Source: an uncultured Akkermansia sp.
GTDB taxonomy: Bacteria; Verrucomicrobiota; Verrucomicrobiia; Verrucomicrobiales; Akkermansiaceae
NCBI GenBank assembly: GCA_947588645.1
Contig: CANPYO010000001.1
Location: forward strand, 1-64,000
Direction: 5' to 3'
DNA length: 64,000 nt
Shown here: positions 18,501-29,500 of the stretch, piece after piece
How positions within the stretch are numbered: the stretch's first letter is position 1
Layout of the letters: each line of letters starts with the position of its first letter
Made by a program: the position numbers and the translations under genes
Notes under the pieces: generated by a model
Seen by the model: only the letters and a program-made list of their open reading frames with translations
Database searches by the model: none
What the model was told of the DNA's origin: nothing

Positions 18501-21033
18501 TTTCGCGGAGGGGCAGAAGCGTTTTATGGACGTGATGAGTCCCTACGCGCGCCAATTCACCGATCAGATGGAGACGCCGGATATTGATGCGCTCACCGGG
18601 TTGCCCCCTACGGTTGCCATCGAGCAAAATCGCTCTCGCGGCGGCAGTAAATCCACCGTCGGCACGGTCACGGAGATATGGCAATACCTGCGCCTGCTCT
18701 ACGCTAAACTCGGCACGCCGCATTGCCCGCGCTGCGGGGTCGAGGTCGGTCGCCGCTCTCCCGCAGAAATCCACGCCGTCGTGCAGCAGTTCATCGCTCG
18801 CAAACCGGCTTCGCTGCTCATCGCCGCTCCGGTCGTGCGCAACCGCAAGGGCCATTACGCTGACCTGGCGCGCTGGGCTGCTCGCAAGCATTATCCTTTC
18901 CTCATCGCGGATGGCTCCCTCGTGGCTCCGGATGATTTCACGCCCCTGGATCGCTACTCCAATCACGATGTGGATGTGGTGCTCGCCGAAATTGCGGTGA
19001 AACGTAATGCCATTTCCATGAATGGCTCCCCCTGCGACTTCGCGACGCTGCAGGAGTGCATCGATCGCGCCCTGGAGATGGGCGACGGTTTCCTGCGCCT
19101 CATCACTTCGCGCAATGTGCAGCGTGCCACATTGCTCGGCACGCGTCTCACCTGCCCGAAATGCGGGGAATCTTACGCCGACCCCGAACCGTCCACCTTT
19201 TCTTTCAACTCACCGCATGGGTGGTGTCCCGTTTGCCTGGGGCATGGCTTCGTGCAACAGCGCTCCCATGCCCATCGAGATGACGACGCCCGCACCAGCG
19301 AACTCGAAAAAGAACTGCGTTTTGATTTGGAAGCCGAGCAAGCCGCTGAAAAGGGCGAGCTCTCCTGCGTATGTCCTGCGTGCGGCGGGCAGCGTCTGAA
19401 TCCCTTTGCTCTCGGTGTCACTCTCTTTGGTCGCTCCATCGCTGAGCTGGGCGAGGCGGATGCCCAATCCGCTCTGCGCATGGTGCAGGACTGGCGTTTC
19501 AGCGGACGGGAGGCCGAAATCGCCCGCAACGTGGTGGCCGAAATTGAACCGCGCTTGCGCTTCCTGCAGGGCGTTGGCCTCGGCTACCTCTCGATGAACC
19601 GCGCTGCCACCACTCTCTCCGGCGGAGAAATCCAGCGCATTCGCCTGGCCGCTCAGCTGGGCTCCAACCTTCGTGGTGTGCTCTACGTCCTGGATGAACC
19701 GACTATCGGCTTGCACCCGCGCGACAATGATCGCCTGCTTGCCACGCTCGATGATCTGAAACGCCGCGGTAATACGCTGCTCGTGGTCGAACATGATGAG
19801 GACACCATGCGCCGCGCCGACCACCTGATCGACATGGGGCCCGGCGCCGGCATCCACGGCGGGCAGATTGTGGCTGAGGGGTCGCTCGACGAGATCATGC
19901 ACAACAGCGCTTCTGTCACCGGGCAGGCCTTTCGCCGGACGGATCAACACCCGTTTTGCGGCAAGTGGCTGCCGTTGAAGGATGCCGTCTGGCTCGAGCT
20001 CACGGGCTGCCGCCTGCACAATTTAAAAAACGTCACCCTGCGCATCCCCCGCGCTCGTTTCACGGTGGTGACCGGTCCTTCCGGCGCCGGCAAAACTTCG
20101 CTCATCACCGATACGCTCGGCCCCGCAGTGCGCCGCGCTGCCGGCGATTCCTCCATCCCCAAGACATGGAAGAGCGCCAAGGGCTTGGACACAGTGCGCG
20201 CGCTCTATCAAGTGGATCAAACCCCGTTGGGCAAAACCCCGCGTTCCACCCCCGCCACCTACATCGGCATCTTCGATGAAATACGCAAACTCTTCGCTCA
20301 GTCGGCGGATGCTCGCCGCCTCGGTTTCGATGCAAGCCGCTTTTCCTTCAACACCTCCTCCGGCAACTGCCCGGACTGCAAAGGCACCGGCTTCATCCGC
20401 CGCGAAATGGATTTCCTGCCGCCCTGCGCCGTGCCCTGCGAGACGTGTCGCGGTTCGCGTTACAACTCCCGCACCCTTCAGGTGCGCTACCATGGCAAGA
20501 CCATTGCTGAGGTGCTGGGGATGAATATGGAGCAGGCCGCCGCCTTTTTCGAAGGACAGCCCCGCCTTGCCGATCCCCTGCGTCTGCTCTGCGATACCGG
20601 TCTGGGCTATCTCACCCTCGGCCAGGCGAGCAACACTCTCTCCGGCGGCGAGGCGCAACGCATCAAACTCGTCTCCGAGCTCATCAAGGGACGTCGTGCC
20701 GCACTCACGGCCATTCGGCGCGGACGCACTCTCCCCCAAGACCTCTACCTCATTGAGGAGCCCACCATCGGCTTGCACCCCCAGGATGTCCGTCTGCTCG
20801 TCCGGGTCCTCCGCCGCCTCGTGGAGCTCGGCAATACCGTCGTCGTCATCGAGCATAATCTCGAGCTGATAGCCGAGGCCGATTACATCATCGATATGGG
20901 ACCCTCCGCCGGCGCAGAAGGTGGACAAATTATGGCGACAGGCACTCCCCGCCAACTCGCCCGCAGCAAATCCTCCCCCACGGCCTCCTTCATCCGCGCC
21001 GAGCTCGCCTCCGGAATACCCCGTCCGCACTGA
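15502..21033 (+). CDS. uvrA: Tandem-fused UvrA (two UvrA halves, four ABC ATPase domains)
   Basis: 1843 aa; four Walker A motifs (GPSGSGKTSLA, GVSGSGKSTLA, GLSGSGKSTLA, GPSGAGKTSLI), four LSGGE signatures, multiple CxxC zinc motifs. Confidence 0.9.
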   Translation: MKKDGADYIRIRGAAENNLKKIDVDIPLGKLTVVTGPSGSGKTSLAMATLYAEGQRRYMETFSPYVRQFMDRMDRPAVDAVENVPPAIALGQRNSIKNSRSTVGTMTGMNEFLKLVFSRLAVGHDKHGHEVRPATPQGVAAELLRDHPGEEAAVLFGVTPVGSFAEMRDALVAQGYLRVWVKGKIMRLEDASEKQLGMNAWLVVQDRVRLTPENEPRLTEALENALHFGQNIVQCSLRAEDGSWGKPMQRRSDWYPLLEPQPGLFSGNSPLGACPECKGYGRAISYDYNKGLIPDLSIRDGALKMLSTPTLSACFRDFVRVNKKCKAVRMDVPWNKLTQKERDFVLLGNCGDLDVWQAYDQGYWYGYKGIFEDMEKHAHKLTVRVFLAYYRVYSVCPACGGGRLRPEALAFTLGGLTVPQVQALPMDELLVWVDTHVLPQVGKDRSLALAVRELRSRVAYLCEVGLPYLSASRLTRSLSGGEIERVSLTACLGASLTESLFVLDEPTVGLHSRDTSRLISAMQKLTARGNTLVVVEHEEAVMRAADYIVDMGPTGGSAGGKLVYAGTPAGLLKSPKSLTGQYLTGARSIPIPKKRRKPSGMIRIRGAECHNLHRFDVDIPLGVYTCLTGVSGSGKSTLACQVLYGHVHPEELDDEESVRVKSIRGLEKVQEVVLVDQSPIVRTPRSTPALYMKFFEDIRALFVQEPTAQARGLKPGYFSFNSGEGRCPRCAGLGMEKVEMQFLSDIFVPCALCHGSRYTPQALSITHRGLSMADVLALDVKSAIRFFSQEANAHGERITAGLELLQEVGLGHLGLGQPLHTLSGGENQRLKLARILSESSLSADGRGSLLILDEPGTGLHFSDLEALLAVFNRLVAQGHSLLVIEHNLDLIKCADYVIDLGPEGGKGGGRIVASGTPEQVVKQGQGHTAAFLKLALAADPIVPQLPAPARESSSSSRMISLRGARHHQLKNIDVDIPLHEMTVVTGLSGSGKSTLAFDIIFAEGQKRFMDVMSPYARQFTDQMETPDIDALTGLPPTVAIEQNRSRGGSKSTVGTVTEIWQYLRLLYAKLGTPHCPRCGVEVGRRSPAEIHAVVQQFIARKPASLLIAAPVVRNRKGHYADLARWAARKHYPFLIADGSLVAPDDFTPLDRYSNHDVDVVLAEIAVKRNAISMNGSPCDFATLQECIDRALEMGDGFLRLITSRNVQRATLLGTRLTCPKCGESYADPEPSTFSFNSPHGWCPVCLGHGFVQQRSHAHRDDDARTSELEKELRFDLEAEQAAEKGELSCVCPACGGQRLNPFALGVTLFGRSIAELGEADAQSALRMVQDWRFSGREAEIARNVVAEIEPRLRFLQGVGLGYLSMNRAATTLSGGEIQRIRLAAQLGSNLRGVLYVLDEPTIGLHPRDNDRLLATLDDLKRRGNTLLVVEHDEDTMRRADHLIDMGPGAGIHGGQIVAEGSLDEIMHNSASVTGQAFRRTDQHPFCGKWLPLKDAVWLELTGCRLHNLKNVTLRIPRARFTVVTGPSGAGKTSLITDTLGPAVRRAAGDSSIPKTWKSAKGLDTVRALYQVDQTPLGKTPRSTPATYIGIFDEIRKLFAQSADARRLGFDASRFSFNTSSGNCPDCKGTGFIRREMDFLPPCAVPCETCRGSRYNSRTLQVRYHGKTIAEVLGMNMEQAAAFFEGQPRLADPLRLLCDTGLGYLTLGQASNTLSGGEAQRIKLVSELIKGRRAALTAIRRGRTLPQDLYLIEEPTIGLHPQDVRLLVRVLRRLVELGNTVVVIEHNLELIAEADYIIDMGPSAGAEGGQIMATGTPRQLARSKSSPTASFIRAELASGIPRPH

Positions 21034-21166
21034 AAGCTTGCCTCAAGCTCGTGGGGCGGCTGTGAGTCAACGTACTTCGTACCTCGTAAATGAGCAGCCG
21101 CTCTGCGGCCGCTTGGGGCCGTCGGCCACTTTCGCAGCTTCGCGAGCTCCGCTCGCCGAATTTTGC

Positions 21167-21184
21167 AAATCGTAAATCGTAAAT
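21167..21184. repeat. AAATCGT heptamer array
   Basis: AAATCGTAAATCGTAAAT. Confidence 0.8.
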
Positions 21185-21197
21185 GAATGATTTTGCC

Positions 21198-22991
21198 TCA
21201 AAACAACCTGTTGGGTTTCTTCTCTTCTCGCCCCTCCAGATAATTGACATTGCGGCTTACGCCGGCGCCGTAGGGAGAAGACAGGCGGACGTCCGGTTCG
21301 CTCTTGATGAGACGCCCGGATCGGCGGAGCCACCACAGCCCACCCAGCACGAGAAGAATTGATCCCATCACGGAAGCGACCCCCACCGCAATCGGGCGCA
21401 TTGATGGGTTGTCAATCATTTGGCGCAGCTCATCACCCAGGGTTACATCCTCGGCCTCATCTTCCTCGCGCATTTGGATGGGAATGAGCGGCACCAGCAT
21501 ATCGGCACGCTGCTCCAGAGGCGGAAGCTGCTCGGCCACAGGAGCCAGGCAGGCATTCAGCTCCTGCACGGCAGCCAGCACGCCCTCCACCCCGCCACCG
21601 CGTACCAGCGCTGCGTGTCGCACCCTGTCGAGCCAGGCATGGCGGTCGGTATCAGTCAGGTTGAGTTCGTGGTAGCCGAGTTCAATTTGAGGGGAATCGC
21701 CCACACCGTACATGAGCATCACCGTATATTCGCCCGGCTGAGCCACACTGCGAGCCAGCGCACCCGCCGCCAGCTCCATGGGTATCTCTTGCCCGGTGCG
21801 GAAAAAAGCAATGTACAGGTGGTAGCCGGAGTTCGCATTCACTCGGCGCAACGTGTATTCCACATCCTCGCGTTCCGGCCTGTTCAACAGCTCTTGCGGG
21901 TCAAGGATACTCTGCCCCTGTGCCGAGGTGTAGCCCTGGTAGAATCGCTTCGAGATGCGCTCATCCTTCGGCGCGCTGTCGCCCACGGGTGGCGGAGGCG
22001 TTCCCCCTGCATCCGTCAGCATGCGGTACGCCGCGGGTATCTCCCCCGACAGCAAATGGACATAATCCCCATGGGACCACTTCGGAGCCGCATGCGGTGT
22101 CGCGGGGTTGCCGCCTTCTTCCTTTGCCTCCGGCTTCGCAGGCGTCTGTGCGCCAGGATCCTTCCCTCCCTCTGTCACCTCCTCAGCCGCGGCATCATCC
22201 GGAAGCGCTGTCTCGGGGGCAGCCTGCAAACTCCCCGCCAACACGCCCATCGCCACCGCCACACTGCGCATCAAGATCGGCTTGCGCATGCGCTTGTTCA
22301 CACTGTGCGAACGCGCTGCCAACTGCGTCACAGCAGATTTCATCACCTTGCGCAGCCCCACCGCCGTGGCGCGCTCGCGGAAGTAGAGACGAGCCCCGAT
22401 GATGCTGCTGTTGATGCTGTCGGGGTTGATATAAGGATCCAGCATGTAGCCCCAGGTGAAGCACGCAACCTCCAGCTGCACATCCAGCGCCAAAATCAAC
22501 ATCCACTCCTGCCTCACCGGCGGCGGATAGGGATGGATGAAATCGCGGATGTTCTTGCGAAGCTGCTTCCACCACTCGCGTATGACTCCGATCCGCTCGT
22601 GCTCATCCTCCCGCGAGCGACCGTGCCCCATGGCCAAATCGGCGTCCTCAATGGCTTGCACCGCCTCGCGCTTGCCGAATGATGGATGATGAATCACCGC
22701 GTGATTGAGCGCCCAGTGCGCATGCGCTCGAAATTGCTTCATCTGCCCGTGCGAGGTGATGAATATGCCCAGCGCCACGGGTGGAATATTGCGCTCCATA
22801 TCCTCCAACGCCTCCATGAGTTCCCGCCTCTCACTGTGCGTGAGCACGCCCGCTTCATCCACAACTCGCGTAAACTCCAGAGCCTGTGTCCCAAACACGG
22901 CTTCCGCACGCTTCAGACTATACCCACATACCGGGCAGCGCTCCACGGCGCCCGGGTGTATCGTCGCATGACAACTGGGACATATTGGCAC
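21198..22991 (-). CDS. Membrane protein with N-terminal zinc ribbon, TPM-like domain and C-terminal TM helix
   Basis: VPICPSCHATIHPGAVERCPVCGYSLK zinc ribbon; TRVVDEAGVLTHSERREL resembles TPM domains; the track ORF extends to 23366 but GTG at 22991 is a plausible start. Confidence 0.55.
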   Translation of the reverse strand: MPICPSCHATIHPGAVERCPVCGYSLKRAEAVFGTQALEFTRVVDEAGVLTHSERRELMEALEDMERNIPPVALGIFITSHGQMKQFRAHAHWALNHAVIHHPSFGKREAVQAIEDADLAMGHGRSREDEHERIGVIREWWKQLRKNIRDFIHPYPPPVRQEWMLILALDVQLEVACFTWGYMLDPYINPDSINSSIIGARLYFRERATAVGLRKVMKSAVTQLAARSHSVNKRMRKPILMRSVAVAMGVLAGSLQAAPETALPDDAAAEEVTEGGKDPGAQTPAKPEAKEEGGNPATPHAAPKWSHGDYVHLLSGEIPAAYRMLTDAGGTPPPPVGDSAPKDERISKRFYQGYTSAQGQSILDPQELLNRPEREDVEYTLRRVNANSGYHLYIAFFRTGQEIPMELAAGALARSVAQPGEYTVMLMYGVGDSPQIELGYHELNLTDTDRHAWLDRVRHAALVRGGGVEGVLAAVQELNACLAPVAEQLPPLEQRADMLVPLIPIQMREEDEAEDVTLGDELRQMIDNPSMRPIAVGVASVMGSILLVLGGLWWLRRSGRLIKSEPDVRLSSPYGAGVSRNVNYLEGREEKKPNRLF

Positions 22992-23057
22992 GCACCCCTT
23001 ATATCCTATTTTCCCGCGCGCGTAAAGAACGAATTCGCGCGCAAACGCGGAGCTTGT

Positions 23058-23270
23058 CCAATCGTAAATTTCCCTAACGTTACCATTTTTTGCAAGTCGA
23101 CTTGCGGATGACCTCACCGCATGCTCGCTCTTTTTCTGAAAACCAAAGGCCAACCGGTAGGCTTCCGTCTGGCTTTCGCCCTCCGCAATCTGTCGAGCAA
23201 ATGGCAAATGTTGCTCTTTTCCCTTCTCAGGTTCCCTCTTATGTGTCGCTTTTTTGTCACACTGTTGCAT
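23058..23270 (-). pseudogene. Truncated terminase-small-subunit-like ORF, in frame with the downstream gene
   Basis: GGAGGAAAT-ATG; FARQIAEGESQTEAYRLAFGFQKKSEHAVRSSASRLAKNGNVREIYDW resembles terminase small subunit N-termini; then runs into repeat-like sequence TTTACGATTGGACAAGCTCCGCGTTTGCGCGCGAATT. Confidence 0.45.
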
Positions 23271-23367
23271 ATTTCCTCCGTAACTCGTTTCCCCAAATCG
23301 TAATCGTACATAGGCGCCGCCACGCGCCCCGGTCTGCCTTGATTTATTTTTTCTCCAGAAACGCATT

Positions 23368-23401
23368 TTTTTCTTGCTTACCGCCCCTAAAAAGCTAGAA
23401 T
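23368..23401 (+). promoter_or_regulatory. Promoter region of the giant autotransporter
   Basis: TTGCTT-16-TAGAAT containing CGCCCCTAAAA. Confidence 0.45.
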
Positions 23402-23500
23402 GAATCTGTGCGTCTGTCGGGGGTGTCCCCGGGCATGCGTTTCTACTGATACCATCGACCCTCAGAAGAATTCTCCCTTACATCATTCTATTCAATCATC

Positions 23501-26500
23501 ATGAAACTTCACCTTCCATGCGGACTTCGCAAGGCTCTGTTGGCATGCCTTGCCGCTTTAGCTGCGCATTGCCGTGTCCCTCGCACGGTATCGACCGGCA
23601 CCGCCTTGCTGGGCGTCTTTACCATGCTTTGGGGCGCAGCCTCCCACGCGGCTACTCAGCAGGATCAGGACTCGCCCTTGTCGGAGGACGAGGAAGTTCT
23701 CCTTTTGGATGAACCGGACGAGCTCACCTTCGATGCTCCCAACCTGTTGAGTGAGGATGATGAGTATGGCTTGCAGAGATTCCTCGCCGCCAACAACGAG
23801 GAAAACGTCATGACGATCTCTCGAGGTGATTCGGGGATTATGCCGGTTGCAGCGCCAGACGGAGCTTTTGAGGTAAATGCTCATGACAGAGGGGCCGGCT
23901 CATTGACAGATGCGTACAGCAATCACAACCAGGCGGGAACGACTTGGAATATTAACTTGAAGTCCGGAATCAACTACTTCCCCTCCACCGCCGATCCGAT
24001 CCTGGCCAATATTTACTTAAGCCAAACCTTGACGATTAACCAGGGATCTTCTAGGACTACTGTGACATTCCAAGGTGCAATTACAGGGGAAAATGGCGCC
24101 AACTTGGTGTACGCCTGGGCGGGGGGAGCAAGTGTCGGCTGGAAATTCATGGCTAGTACTCTCGATGATTTCCGTGGTAATATTTCCACTTCAGGTAGGG
24201 AAAATGATACTGACGCCGCCCACACATTCACATGTACGATTGAGGGGAGATCGAATACGGGGGCAATCACACTGAATGGCAGGCAAGATGTTTTGGCGCT
24301 GAACAACGCCACCATGCGGAACTCTGCCATCAATGTGACTACTCTGAACGTGGCAAATAAAGATGCCTCAACGACCACTGCTACGACATTTGATGTCGAA
24401 AATGTTACCGTGACGGGTACGCTGACTACCGCGCCCGGGAGCACAGCGCAGTTCGATTCGGGTAACATTGTGCTTGCCACTGTCACCAATAACGGGACAT
24501 TGAGCTTGGGAAACACTGCCTCTGCGATATTAAACGGTGTGATGTCTGGCAGTGGCTCCCTGACGATAGGAGGTACGGCATCTTTGACTGTGAGCGCCAA
24601 TAACAATGTTGATGTCAATAGCCTGACCATGAGCGGCGGCACACTGACGTCGAATGGGACGGGACAGGTGAACGTCAACGGTGTCCTGACCATGAGCGGC
24701 GGGAGTATAACGGTGGGTAATCGTCTTTTTTTGAAGGATAACGGTAATACACATTACATCCGAGGGGGAGCAAGCGTGACCGCGGCAGAGATGACCAACG
24801 GTCAAGGTCATGTGGGGAATTTGGTGATTGGCGGACAGGTAAACGGGGTTGGAGATGTGACTAATGGCAAGCTCACGGTGGGGAGTGGAGCTTCGACGGT
24901 GACGGCTGACCTCCTGAAGGCGCGTACTCTCTGGATCAGTAACGCCCAAACTGTAAGTAATGCGGATAATCGCTCCGTGGTGATCGTTTATGGTGGAGTA
25001 AACCTCTACACTAAGTTTGATCGTAGCACGTTAACGGCAACAGGTCTGTCCGGAGATGTGTGTGTCCTGGTCGATGGTGCGAGTGACTTGATTGTGAAGG
25101 GGGCCATGCACGGAAATAACAACGCTCTCCTCGAGAGTGTGTATGTGAGAAATAACGCGACGATGACCGTGGAAGGGATGCTCTCCATCCAGAATGACAA
25201 TAAGTTAGACATCAATGCTGGCACCGTGACCCTGAATGGCGGTTTGACGGCGAATTCTGTGGCTTTGACGCAGGGGAGTCTGACGGCGGGCGGGACAAAG
25301 GTGACCGGTACCTTCACCATGGGAGGTGGTGTCACAGCGCAAGCAGCGGTTGACGGGCTGAGTGCTGGTTCTCTGGAGACGCTGGAGAACGGAAAAAGTC
25401 TGACCTTGGTGAGTGGGGCGTTGACAATAACGGACGCCGTGAATATATCGGGGGGAGAACTGCGTCTGAGTGGAGGAGCTGTGAGTGTGGCGAACGGGAT
25501 TGACGCAAGCGGGGGCAAGCTGGTGCTGGGCAGTGTGAGGGTGGCAGAGGATCTGAAGATCACGCTGAGAGACAGCGCCGTCCTTGAGGTGGCAGATGGT
25601 GCAGAACCGGGGATTGATGGAATTTCACGGATAACGCTGGGTATCGAGGTGGCGGATGACGCCTCGTCGGGTGGCAAGCTGAAGCTCACGAAGGCCGCCA
25701 TGGACACGTTGCTTAAGTGGAAAGGACAGATCAACTTCAGCATCACGGGAGCGCCGATCGGCGCCATTTGGGATTACGAGCTCTTCGACGACACGACGGG
25801 TTGGTCGAGTGCCGATACCGAGGCTGCCGAGTCTTTCCTGAAGGAGTTCCTGGGAAAGGACATCCTGGAGGGACGAGGAGGCATCACAGTGGATTCCTCA
25901 GGCAATGTGCACTACGCCTTGGCCGGAGACCTCACGTGGACCGGTCAAGACGGTGAGACGGGCAGTGTGTGGGATGAGACTGCCAAGAATTGGGAGAAGG
26001 AAGGTAAAGAGGCTCAGGTGTTCGAAGACAAAGATTCTGTCACATTCGGCACCGCTGGAAGCGGGCACAGTGATATCATCGTATCCGGTGAACTGACTGC
26101 CGGGGATATCCGCGTGGAGGGCGAAAGCATTTACAGCTTCACCGGAGAGGAGGGAGATGATTCGATAAACGCTGTCGGGAATTTGTACGTGAGAGATGGC
26201 TCGTCGGCAACCTTTAGTAATTTAAAGTCGTTCAGCGTGGCGGGCGGCACGCTGCAGGGTACTCTTAGGCTTGAAAACACGGGGACAGAGAACAGCCTGG
26301 GCAGCATGATCGTGAAATCTGGCGGCGGGATCACCATTGTCGGCGAAACGGCGAGAACCACTCTGACGAGTCTTGATATCGAGGGCGGCTCGCTGACCTC
26401 CTTCGGCGCGGGGCAGGACGGCTCCAAGAGCGTCGGCGGCGCGATCACCGTAAATGGGGCGATGACCGTAAGCAACGTCGACGGTAGCGGTGGTCAGGTA

Positions 26501-29500
26501 GACGTGACGGGCGACTTGTCGGCATCCTCCTTGGTCGTGAGCGGGACCGGGGTGAGTGTGATCGTGTCCGGAACCATGGGGGTAGGCAATTCGGATACGA
26601 ATGACCCTCTCCTGAGGATCGACCAGGGTGGTAGCGTAACGGCCGGCTCCTTGAAAGGGTTTGGGGGGAATGGTTACGCCGGGCGCATTTTGGTGGGTGG
26701 AAACGGCATCGGCACGCTGACCGTGGGCAGCGAAGGAAAAAAGGGCGTGCTTGTGCTTGAGGCGCGCGGGCTGAGCGTGCAGGGAGGAAACTCGAGTGTG
26801 ACGGTTCATGGCGACGCTTCTCTCTATGGAAGTTACGATAACGATCACGCCCTTCTTGTCACGGGTGCAACAGTGGATATCAGGGGAACCCTGCGTGCTC
26901 CCAACTCAGCTGATGATCCCAGCAGCGCCGTGAGAGTGGAGATCGGAGGAAATTTGAGCATCGGGAAAGGGGCGTGGGTGCAGGGTAGCCTCGAGGTGCT
27001 GAGCAACTCCAATGTCAAAGTTGATCAGCGTCTCAGTTTGGAGGATAGCAATGACCCAGTATTGATCGTGACGGGCGGCAGCAGCGTGACGGCAGGATCT
27101 ATTTGGGGGTGGACTGATACCGGGGTCGCCGGACGCCTGACCGTGGGAGATGCGGTGTCCGCCGGTACCCTCACCGTCGGCGTCGAGGGGTATTCCGTGG
27201 AAGAGGAGGTACTGAAGGCGAAATCGCTCTACGTGCAGCATGCAAATTCCAATGTTACCATCAACGGGGATGTGAAACTGACCGGCACGACGGAAGACAA
27301 TAACAATGCGTTGAAGCTCGAAGGCAGCAGCTCCATGACTGTTCACGGGGGGGTGCATGGAGCTGGTGGCGACCCCATGAGTGGCGGCGTTTCGCTCAAC
27401 AACGGATCCCATCTTACGGTTGATGGCGACGTTGCAAGCGGTGGCAACGTCTCTCTCGGCGGTGAATCTTCTTCTTCGCTCACGGTCGATGGCAGCGTTA
27501 AAAGTGACGCCCTCCAAATTACAAATGGTACGGCGACCTTGAAGGGCGGATTGACGGCGAATTCGGTCAGCTTGAGTAATGGGAGTTTGCAGCTGGGAGG
27601 AGAGGTGAACGTTTCCGGCGCCTTCACGGTGTCCGGCGGCACGCTCACCTTGGGCGTTGGAACAGGGGCTGAACACCCTCTCACCTCGTTGACCGCGGGC
27701 GAGAGGATCAGCTTGGTAGGCGGCACTTTGGATCTGAGTGTGGCGAGTGTGGAAGAGCTGGGCGTGATCGATTTCGGGTGGTTCAACCACGTGGATGTAG
27801 GACAACATTACAATAACCAAAATATTCGGCCCTTGCTCAAGGTTGATACTGATAACTTGTGGAAGCTGGCTCATTTGAAATCCAACACCGTCCTGGATCT
27901 GGAGGGCTGGAACGGAAGCACAGGATTGCATCTGGTGGACCGCGACGATGTATCCAAGCTGAAAAACGGGGACTCTTTGAATTCTTATTTTGATGCGTTC
28001 CTCCACGAGCACCTGCGCAGTCGGGGCCGTGATCAGCGGTACAGTTTGGACACAGACGGCATGCTGACGATTGTTGGTGAGGTGACCGAACTGACTTGGG
28101 ACGGAAGCGCAGGGGACGCTTGGCGCGCCCAAACAGAGGACAGTTCCGACAACATGTGGAATATGGGGGGGGAGAGCGGCCTCACGGACACTTACTTCCG
28201 GAACGGGGAAAAGGTGATTTTCACGACCGAGGGCAAAGAGTATGAAGACGTGTCCACGACTGTGGCGATCGACGGCATTGTGCGACCCGACAGCCTCCAA
28301 TTCGTTTCCGGAACTTGGACGATCACCAAGGCGCAGGCAGAGGAAGGCGAGGAGGAAAAGACGGCCGTGGTCGTTTCTTACGGTCAGTTGAAGCTGAAAC
28401 AAGGCACGGATGTCACGTTCAAAGACGTGGACTCCTTGACGGTACTCGGCGCAACCATCGAAGGTCATCTGACGCTGGACTTTGAGGGGACGAGAAGAGT
28501 CGACACGGTCAACGTCAGCGCTTTGGGCCGCTTGACCATTAAGACGGGTGATGTGAGCGTGTGGGAAGGCTCTACGGTCATTCACGGCAGTGGCGCTGTG
28601 ATATTGGATGCCGCCGATCAGGTCGTAACAGTCAATGGAGACAACAATCTCTTTGCCGTACTCCTCGCCGGGGGGGATGCCACAGTGCAGCGTGATAGAA
28701 CCCACGAAGGCATCGGGAGCTTTGTGGTGGCGTCAGGCACGACGCTTCAGCTCGCAGCCAACGCTGCCACGATCGGCAAGGGGTTGAGCTTGGCGCGTCA
28801 GTTGGTCGTGCAAGGTGGCGCCTCCATTCAAGTCGACGCTTCAGTGTTCGACTATGGAAGCAGCCCGTCGGTGATGCATTACAACGAACGCGGTACGCTG
28901 GTTCTTGCGGGGGACGGGATTGAAGGGGAAGAGGCAACGGGAGCCCTGAAAGTTACCGCCGAAGAATATATAAAGTGGGCGGTGGAGTTGGCGGACGATG
29001 CGTCCATCTATCTGAATGGTGTTACACTGCATTTTGGCGGCGCCGGAGCGTACGCCGGCGCATTTCATGGAAATGGTAAGAGACTCACGGTAAAGGGCGG
29101 ATCGAGTTCCGTTCTGCAGATTGGAGAAAACTTCAGGATGGTTAATGAGGTCGATGAGCATGGAGGCGGTACGATCGAAATGACCGCGGGAACAAGGCTT
29201 CAGCTGGCTGAAGATACGTTGGACATGTCGGCCTATGCGATCGTTCTTAACGGGGGATCGCTTGATGTGCAAAGGACTGCGCAAATTAAGTCCCTGAGCG
29301 GAAATGGAGGAGTAAGCTATGCCAATACAAACCAGGTGTTGGAGATTGTCGGCTGGGCTGAAGAGGCGTATACCGGGAGTCTTGCTCCCGGGGGTCTCGC
29401 GACAGTCAAGATCGCCGGAGGGGCGCGCTTCCTGCTGGGAGATGGCGCAGCGGTTGGTAACAAGGTGGAGGTTTACGGCACACTCTCTACGGATGATGCG

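Noticed and set aside
26906-28705. Long minus-strand ORFs antisense to the giant autotransporter (599, 482, 883, 733, 528, 592, 570 aa)
   Set aside because: No recognisable domains, His/Arg-rich composition expected from the complement of Gly/Asp/Thr codons, and fully overlapped by a well-supported plus-strand CDS
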